Assembly (NCBI GenBank): GCA_041879425.1
Contig: CP090854.1
Span: 2,480,001 to 2,544,000, forward strand
Length of the DNA stretch: 64,000 nt
Reading direction: 5' to 3'
DNA from: Vibrio pomeroyi
Lineage (GTDB): Bacteria; Pseudomonadota; Gammaproteobacteria; Enterobacterales; Vibrionaceae
In this document: piece by piece, positions 58,853 through 64,000 of the stretch
Position numbering within the stretch: the first letter of the stretch is position 1
How the letters are laid out: each line of letters opens with the position of its first letter
Translations under genes and position numbers: made by a program
Notes under the pieces: generated by a model
Database searches by the model: none
What the model was told of the DNA's origin: nothing
Seen by the model: the letters and a program-made list of their open reading frames with translations, nothing else

Positions 58853-60241
58853 TTACTGCTTCGCATTCCACGTTTGCAATTTACGGTATATCGTTGATGG
58901 ACTGACATCCAAGAAACCAGCCGCACGAGGGATGTTGCCATCACACGCTTTTATGGCTTGTTCGATTGCCGTTTTCTCAGTGATCCACAATGGGAAAATA
59001 TCTTTTACGGTGATGTCTTCACTCTGCTTCTCTTTCAGGCGCAGACTGTTTTCAATCGGTTGATTCAATGGTGGCGGAAGCATGTTCAGAGTAATCTCTT
59101 TACCATTATTCAACACCACCACATTCCGCAATACGTTTTGTAGCTGACGAACGTTACCCGGCCACTCATATTGGTTAAAGCGATCCAGCACTTCTTGAGC
59201 AAAACGTACAAACGCCTTGCCTTCTTCAACCGACATGTAGCCCAATAATGAGTATGCAATCTCGATGACATCTTCACCACGCTCACGCAATGGCGGCAAA
59301 TGCAGAGGAATCACGTACAGACGGTAGTATAAGTCTTCTCTAAAGCGACCTTCCTGTACTTCTTTCCAAGGGTCACGGTTGGTCGCACAAACAAAGCGCA
59401 CGTCGACACTCTTCATCTTCGAAGAGCCTACCTTTTGAAAAGTACCAGTTTGGATAAAACGCAGAAGCTTGGTTTGCAGTTCAAGATCCATTTCACACAG
59501 CTCATCGAGGAACAGTGTGCCTCCATCAGCCAGTTCAGCAGCACCTTGACGGTCTGTTGCCGCGCCCGTAAACGCCCCTTTGACGTGACCAAACAGCTCA
59601 CTTTCAATCAAGTCTTTAGGAATTGCCGCACAGTTGATTGCGATAAAAGGCTTATCGCCACGCTTACTCGCCGCGTGAATCGCTTCTGCACATACCTCTT
59701 TACCCGTACCACTTTCACCGGTAATGAAAATGCTCGCTTTACTCGATGCGGCGGAATCGATAGTTCGATAAACCTGTTGCATGGTTTGGCTACTGCCAAT
59801 GAAGCCTTGGTAATTCTGGTTTCCCGGATGTTCAGAGCTGTTCTTAAGCTTGGTCGCTTTGCGGATCGCATTGTTCACCGTAATACGAAGTCGGTCGGCT
59901 TCACAAGGCTTGATAAGGAAGTCCTGAGAACCATGACGCATCGCTTCTACTGCGGTATCGATAGAACCGTGCGCTGTCATGAAGATAACGGGTACTTCAG
60001 GATATTTTTGTTTTACAGCAAAGAGCACGTCCATACCCGTCATATCAGGTAGACGTAGATCTAATAAAATGAGGTCAGGGATTCGATGATTCAAACTCTC
60101 AATTGCATCGCGGCCAGTGCCGACAATGTTGATATCAATTTCGAGCGGTGTAAGATACGAGCGATATAACGCTGCGACTGAAGCCGTATCCTCCACCATC
60201 AACAAATACTTTGATTTGTTATCTAGCGTTTTTGATTGCAT
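58853..60241 (-). CDS. luxO: Quorum-sensing sigma-54 response regulator LuxO
   Basis: Phosphorylated LuxO activates qrr small RNA genes with sigma-54 and thereby controls the quorum response. The 462-residue protein has a receiver domain with phospho-acceptor Asp61, a AAA+ domain with Walker A GESGTGKE and the sigma-54 contact loop GAFTGA, an arginine-finger region, and a C-terminal Fis-type helix-turn-helix ([20 protein letters not shown]). The sequence is strongly like Vibrio LuxO throughout. Confidence 0.97.
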   Translation of the reverse strand: MQSKTLDNKSKYLLMVEDTASVAALYRSYLTPLEIDINIVGTGRDAIESLNHRIPDLILLDLRLPDMTGMDVLFAVKQKYPEVPVIFMTAHGSIDTAVEAMRHGSQDFLIKPCEADRLRITVNNAIRKATKLKNSSEHPGNQNYQGFIGSSQTMQQVYRTIDSAASSKASIFITGESGTGKEVCAEAIHAASKRGDKPFIAINCAAIPKDLIESELFGHVKGAFTGAATDRQGAAELADGGTLFLDELCEMDLELQTKLLRFIQTGTFQKVGSSKMKSVDVRFVCATNRDPWKEVQEGRFREDLYYRLYVIPLHLPPLRERGEDVIEIAYSLLGYMSVEEGKAFVRFAQEVLDRFNQYEWPGNVRQLQNVLRNVVVLNNGKEITLNMLPPPLNQPIENSLRLKEKQSEDITVKDIFPLWITEKTAIEQAIKACDGNIPRAAGFLDVSPSTIYRKLQTWNAKQ

Positions 60242-60289
60242 ATCCTAGCCATTTATAATTTGCATTTCTTATTATAGTCGCATTCCGCT

Positions 60290-60302
60290 TTGCATTATGC
60301 AA
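60290..60302. promoter_or_regulatory. LuxO-type enhancer site upstream of qrr1
   Basis: TTGCATTATGCAA is a near-perfect inverted repeat of the TTGCA-N3-TGCAA type recognised by LuxO. It lies about 90 bp upstream of the qrr1 start. A second half-like site (TTGCATTTC) is at 60260. Confidence 0.7.
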
Positions 60303-60365
60303 ATTAGCCACAATATTTGTATTGTATTTTTTTACTTGCTTCAAATAATCAATGTTTTATCTATA

Positions 60366-60381
60366 TGGCACGAACGATGCA
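60366..60381 (+). promoter_or_regulatory. Sigma-54 promoter of qrr1
   Basis: TGGCACG and TGC provide the -24 GG and -12 GC with exactly 10 bases between (60367-60380). Transcription would start around 60391. Confidence 0.85.
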
Positions 60382-60390
60382 ATTATACAG

Positions 60391-60484
60391 ATGACCTTCG
60401 GGTCACCTAGCCAACTGACGTTGTTAGTGGACTGAGTGTCCACAAACGTAAGCCAGTAGAACAATTACTACTGGCTGTTTTTTT
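60391..60484 (+). ncRNA. qrr1: Qrr1 quorum regulatory small RNA
   Basis: This ~94-nt Hfq-dependent RNA is divergent from luxO, as qrr1 is in other vibrios. It has a short first stem (TGACC-TTCG-GGTCA), the conserved Qrr core (CCTAGCCAACTGACGTTGTT), a second stem (GTGGAC / GTCCAC) and a terminator stem (AGCCAGTAG / CTACTGGCT) followed by T7. It base-pairs with mRNAs of quorum regulators such as the LuxR/HapR-type master regulator. Confidence 0.93.
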
Positions 60485-60553
60485 GTCTGAAACACTCTCA
60501 AATGTTGTCTTTTGAGGCGAACTTCTTGAGTTAAGAAGTTCGATTAAGTGAAG

Positions 60554-62584
60554 TTAGCTATTGGTAATGAATTGCTTTCTTAACTGCTCAATTTCATCAC
60601 GCTTCTGTGCCGCCAATTCAAATTCCAAGTTCTGAGCATGTTGATACATTGCCGCTTCCAACTTACTGATCTCTTTATCAAGCTGTTGTGGTGTAAGCAC
60701 CGCATAACTTTCTGAAGGCTCTGCCACCTTAGACAATGGAACTTGTTTAGATTGTCGTTGTTGTTTCGACTTGGTGATGTCACCCAGCTCCATAATGTCT
60801 TTGATATTACGCTTAAGCGCTTGTGGCGTAATACCCTGCTCTTCGTTGTAAGCCTGCTGTTTCTCTCTACGACGGTCGGTTTCATCAATCGCTTTTTTCA
60901 TCGACTTAGTAATCGAGTCACCATACAAGATCGCTTTACCTTCAAGGTTACGTGCAGCACGACCAATGGTTTGGATCAGAGAGCGTTCAGAACGTAGGAA
61001 ACCCTCTTTATCTGCATCAAGAATCGCCACCAGCGATACTTCAGGCATATCCAAACCTTCACGAAGTAAGTTAATGCCCACTAACACGTCGAACTCACCC
61101 AGGCGCAGATCTCGGATGATCTCAACACGCTCAACCGTATCAATATCCGAGTGCAAGTAACGTACTTTAACACCATGCTCGCTTAGGTATTCGGTTAAGT
61201 CTTCCGCCATTCGCTTAGTCAACGTGGTCACCAAAACACGCTCTTCTTTCGCAGAACGGATTCTGATTTCAGACAACAAGTCATCAACCTGAGTCGCGAC
61301 CGGTCTTACTTCAATAATTGGATCTAACAGGCCAGTAGGACGAACGACTTGATCAGCAATCTCGCCATCTGATTTTTCAATCTCGTAATTACCAGGTGTC
61401 GCCGATACAAAAATCGTTTGTGGCGCGATCGATTCAAACTCGTCGAACTTCATTGGACGGTTATCCAATGCAGAAGGCAAACGGAAGCCAAACTCAACCA
61501 GAGTTTCCTTACGCGAACGGTCACCTTTATACATGGCGCCTATCTGCGGCACAGTCACGTGTGATTCATCGATAATCAACAGACCATCATCAGGCAAGTA
61601 ATCAAATAACGTCGGAGGCGCTTCTCCTTCGGCACGACCACTCAAATACCGTGAATAGTTTTCGATACCCGAGCAGAAGCCAAGCTCCGTCATCATCTCG
61701 ATATCAAACTGAGTTCTCTGAGAAATACGCTGCTCTTCCAAAAGCTTGTTGTTGTCTTTGAGGTATTGAGCTCGGTCTCGAAGTTCGTCTTTAATGTTCT
61801 CAATCGCCTCAAGGATTTTCTCCCTTGGCGTTACATAGTGAGTTTTCGGATACACAGTAAAGCGCGGTAAGTCTCTTTGCTTGACCGCACCAGTCAGTGG
61901 GTCAAAGATACTGATGCAATCCACTTCGTCATCGAACATTTCGATGCGCACTGCATCCTGGTCCGATTCAGCAGGGAAGATATCAATCACTTCACCACGG
62001 ACGCGGAACTGGCCACGCTCGAACGCAACGTCGTTTCTTGAATATTGCAGCTCAGCCAAGCGGCGCAAGATATCGCGTTGGTCCATGACCTCACCACGAC
62101 TCAAGTGAAGCATCATCTTCAGGTAAGATTTAGGATCACCCAGACCATAGATAGCCGATACAGACGCGACGATGATGGCGTCTTTTCGTTCTAGCAAGGC
62201 CTTGGTTGCCGACAGCCTCATTTGTTCGATATGGGCGTTCACAGACGCGTCTTTCTCGATGAATGTGTCTGTTGTCGGAACGTAAGCTTCCGGTTGGTAG
62301 TAATCGTAGTAAGAAACGAAATACTCGACGGCATTGTTGGGAAAGAAGGATTTCATCTCCCCATACAACTGCGCGGCCAATGTCTTATTAGGCGCTAACA
62401 AGATCGCCGGTCTTTGAGATTGGGAAATGACGTTAGCAAGGGTAAAGGTTTTACCTGAGCCTGTTACCCCTAGTAGAGTTTGATGTGCCAAACCAGAATC
62501 TAATCCGTCTAGTAATTTGGTTATCGCTGTCGGCTGGTCACCGGACGTGCTGTAGTCCGATACCAAGTCAAAGAGTTTACTCAT
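60554..62584 (-). CDS. uvrB: Excinuclease ABC subunit B
   Basis: UvrB is the damage-verifying helicase-like subunit of nucleotide excision repair. The 676-residue protein has Walker [11 protein letters not shown] near residues 39-48, the flexible beta-hairpin region ([10 protein letters not shown]), helicase motifs through GRAARN, and a C-terminal UVR domain that binds UvrC. Its product runs convergent with qrr1. A possible LexA-like site lies upstream. Confidence 0.97.
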   Translation of the reverse strand: MSKLFDLVSDYSTSGDQPTAITKLLDGLDSGLAHQTLLGVTGSGKTFTLANVISQSQRPAILLAPNKTLAAQLYGEMKSFFPNNAVEYFVSYYDYYQPEAYVPTTDTFIEKDASVNAHIEQMRLSATKALLERKDAIIVASVSAIYGLGDPKSYLKMMLHLSRGEVMDQRDILRRLAELQYSRNDVAFERGQFRVRGEVIDIFPAESDQDAVRIEMFDDEVDCISIFDPLTGAVKQRDLPRFTVYPKTHYVTPREKILEAIENIKDELRDRAQYLKDNNKLLEEQRISQRTQFDIEMMTELGFCSGIENYSRYLSGRAEGEAPPTLFDYLPDDGLLIIDESHVTVPQIGAMYKGDRSRKETLVEFGFRLPSALDNRPMKFDEFESIAPQTIFVSATPGNYEIEKSDGEIADQVVRPTGLLDPIIEVRPVATQVDDLLSEIRIRSAKEERVLVTTLTKRMAEDLTEYLSEHGVKVRYLHSDIDTVERVEIIRDLRLGEFDVLVGINLLREGLDMPEVSLVAILDADKEGFLRSERSLIQTIGRAARNLEGKAILYGDSITKSMKKAIDETDRRREKQQAYNEEQGITPQALKRNIKDIMELGDITKSKQQRQSKQVPLSKVAEPSESYAVLTPQQLDKEISKLEAAMYQHAQNLEFELAAQKRDEIEQLRKQFITNS

Positions 62585-62601
62585 AGGTCGCCATTTCCAT
62601 A

Positions 62602-62617
62602 CTGTTTTTTTAATCAG
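62602..62617. promoter_or_regulatory. Weak LexA (SOS) box candidate near the uvrB start
   Basis: CTGTTTTTTTAATCAG has the CTG-N10-CAG spacing and, from memory, closely resembles the E. coli uvrB SOS box. It sits only about 18 bp before the uvrB start, close to the ribosome site, so it would be a roadblock rather than a promoter-overlapping operator. Confidence 0.35.
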
Positions 62618-63044
62618 GTCATTGTCACTCTAGGAGGAGTGTCGTTGCAACTATTATCTAGAGAAATGCTTCTTGAGATTCGAGATCAGTTATAGCTTTT
62701 ATTTTTAGAACTTGGTATTATACGTGCCCCTGCAAAGTTTCCCCAGCTAAATTACTCGAATTTTAATCCACTACTTTTCCCCAAAAAAACTAAAAATACC
62801 GCTTGTTTTACTGTTCAATTTATAATCTAGAAAAGTTATACAACCGTGATATTTTGATACTATTTCTTTAAATACATCAAGTTAGATCCATTTTTTATAT
62901 TTTCAGATTTATCCCAATTATTGTTGTTAAAGTTTCACACACACACTTATCCACAATTTTGGTGGATAACTAAAGCAAAGCTAAATCCAATAAGGCGTTC
63001 CAGAAAGTAAAGTTTTTTATCTTACTTTTTTCTGCTATTTTTTA
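62618..63044. other. uvrB-tRNA-Asn intergenic region
   Basis: This AT-rich region must hold the uvrB promoter; a perfect -10 (TATAAT, minus strand) lies near 62716-62721 with no good -35 by eye. No ORF or stable hairpin is supported. Confidence 0.35.
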
Positions 63045-63073
63045 TTGACAGAAAAACGGACTGTTATTAAAAT
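63045..63073 (+). promoter_or_regulatory. Strong promoter of tRNA-Asn
   Basis: TTGACA and TAAAAT are spaced by exactly 17 bp, with a GC-rich discriminator (CGCGTCGC) typical of stable RNA genes under ppGpp control. The tRNA begins about 20 bp after the -10. Confidence 0.85.
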
Positions 63074-63093
63074 TCGCGTCGCTAACAAGCAAT

Positions 63094-63169
63094 TCCCCTT
63101 TAGTTCAGTTGGTAGAACGGCGGACTGTTAATCCGTATGTCGCAAGTTCAAGTCTTGCAAGGGGAGCCA
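63094..63169 (+). tRNA. tRNA-Asn (GTT)
   Basis: The 76-nt gene folds as a cloverleaf with the acceptor stem TCCCCTT / AAGGGGA, the D-loop AGTTCAGTTGGTAGA, anticodon GTT at 63127-63129 and the T-loop GTTCAAGTC, and encodes its own CCA end. A hairpin terminator follows. Confidence 0.97.
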
Positions 63170-63180
63170 AATTTAAAGAA

Positions 63181-63205
63181 GCCGCATCACTCGATGCGGC
63201 TTTTT
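63181..63205 (+). terminator. tRNA-Asn terminator
   Basis: The stem GCCGCATC / GATGCGGC with a 4-base loop is followed by TTTTT, 11 bp after the CCA end. Confidence 0.85.
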
Positions 63206-63535
63206 GCGTTTTAGTGCTTTTGGTTTGCATTTTGCTATTTTTTGCCGTTCCTTCGATAACTCTACTCACCCAAGAACCAACAATTACTCCCCTGTAATTA
63301 GAACTAAGAGCACACTCTACTCACGAATGATCTTGTCAATGATCCAACTCAACCACTCCCATAAACTTGTCTCAGCAAGTAAAAATTGCCCGTCTATACT
63401 TAGTGTGACTTTAATAATCAAACGATTACCTGATGTTTTTTTCACCAAGTGTCTAAATCCCTAGTGATCCTTGGTTGTTATTAGGTGAGCAAAGCAGGAT
63501 AATATCGGGATCGGAATCTCAAGAATTAATCCATT
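63206..63535. other. Intergenic region upstream of rnfA
   Basis: This 330-bp stretch must hold the rnfA promoter. Short in-frame stretches lack ribosome sites, and I see no RNA structure beyond the preceding terminator. Confidence 0.35.
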
Positions 63536-64000
63536 ATGACCGAATACCTTTTGTTGTTGGTTGGCACAGTGCTGGTCAATAACTTTGTGCTAGTGAAGTT
63601 TTTAGGGCTATGTCCTTTCATGGGAGTCTCCAAGAAACTGGAGACTGCGATTGGCATGGGCCTCGCTACGACTTTCGTTCTGACGTTAGCGTCGGTATCT
63701 GCATACCTAGTAGAAACCTACATCCTTACCCCTCTGGGTATTGAATACCTGCGTACCATGAGCTTCATCTTGGTTATCGCGGTGGTTGTTCAATTTACGG
63801 AAATGGTCGTTCACAAAACCAGCCCAACGCTATATCGCCTATTGGGTATCTTCCTACCTCTTATCACCACTAACTGCGCGGTGTTAGGTGTGGCACTTTT
63901 GAACATCAATGAAAACCACAACTTCATTCAGTCGATCATCTATGGTTTCGGCGCAGCAGTGGGTTTCTCTCTTGTTCTGATCCTATTCGCTGCGATGCGT
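63536..64000 (+). CDS. rnfA: Electron transport complex subunit RnfA/RsxA, 3' end outside the window
   Basis: RnfA is an inner-membrane subunit of the Rnf complex, which couples NADH-ferredoxin electron transfer to ion movement and in E. coli keeps SoxR reduced. The 155 codons present begin [20 protein letters not shown], nearly identical in type to E. coli RsxA, and include several transmembrane segments and the conserved Cys in [14 protein letters not shown] and TTNCAVLG. The remainder, and presumably rnfB onward, lie past the window end. The ribosome site is weak. Confidence 0.94.
   Translation, partial: MTEYLLLLVGTVLVNNFVLVKFLGLCPFMGVSKKLETAIGMGLATTFVLTLASVSAYLVETYILTPLGIEYLRTMSFILVIAVVVQFTEMVVHKTSPTLYRLLGIFLPLITTNCAVLGVALLNINENHNFIQSIIYGFGAAVGFSLVLILFAAMR

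Noticed and set aside
1..64000. CRISPR arrays, prophage, integron, toxin-antitoxin or defence islands
   Set aside because: No regularly spaced repeats, phage genes, integrase, attC sites or defence-type gene pairs are visible; almost all genes are conserved core functions.

Overview
This window is an ordinary-looking stretch of a Vibrio main chromosome. The genus call rests on the luxU-luxO pair with a divergent Qrr1 small RNA and sigma-54 promoter, a FadR of 279 residues carrying the Vibrio-type internal insertion, a Vibrio-like RNase E tail, and the surrounding gene order. I infer the Harveyi/Splendidus side of the genus, but the species cannot be read from the sequence alone. I see no prophage, integron, CRISPR array, defence island or intact insertion sequence.

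Layout. 1-2264: a truncated patatin-like lipase, a tiny membrane-protein ORF and two convergent small outer-membrane barrel genes. 2265-3695: glucose permease ptsG. 4140-14735: a long minus-strand fatty-acid/phospholipid and replication cluster (yceD, rpmF, plsX, fabH, fabD, fabG, acpP, fabF, pabC, mltG, tmk, holB, tatD). 14885-20465: maf, rluC and rne with its long 5' leader. 20725-30887: a SulP transporter, a low-molecular-weight phosphatase, a corrinoid adenosyltransferase, an AsmA protein, udk, apbC, metG and yehS. 31041-37300: fadR facing nhaB, then dsbB, a SEC-C protein, an orphan type IV pilin-like gene and dusC. 37359-42033: a diguanylate cyclase, a maltodextrin glucosidase and an orphan ABC binding protein. 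42351-46655: yfbV divergent from ackA-pta. 46744-53465: yqjG and the oppABCDF peptide importer. 54118-57168: molybdopterin genes moaABCDE, with a MITE-like element between moaA and moaB. 57504-62584: ybhK, luxU, luxO, qrr1, uvrB. 63094-64000: tRNA-Asn and the start of rnfA.

How the parts work together. The fab cluster builds acyl-ACP (FabD, FabH, FabG, FabF on AcpP) and feeds PlsX for phospholipid synthesis; FadR, encoded elsewhere in the window, is the fatty-acid regulator. PtsG imports glucose and AckA-Pta handle overflow acetate. LuxU passes phosphate to LuxO, which activates qrr1 through sigma-54. moaA-E build molybdopterin, probably under a leader RNA upstream of moaA.

Most gene content is conserved, so the observations worth a second look are mainly non-coding or within known proteins: a roughly 270-bp MITE-like element splitting the moa operon, two copies of a roughly 130-145-bp long-range palindrome, a duplicated enolase-binding-like motif in RNase E, two stacked terminator-like hairpins between ackA and pta, a short-stem Qrr1, and a 29-codon membrane ORF. 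I found no convincing undescribed multi-gene system.
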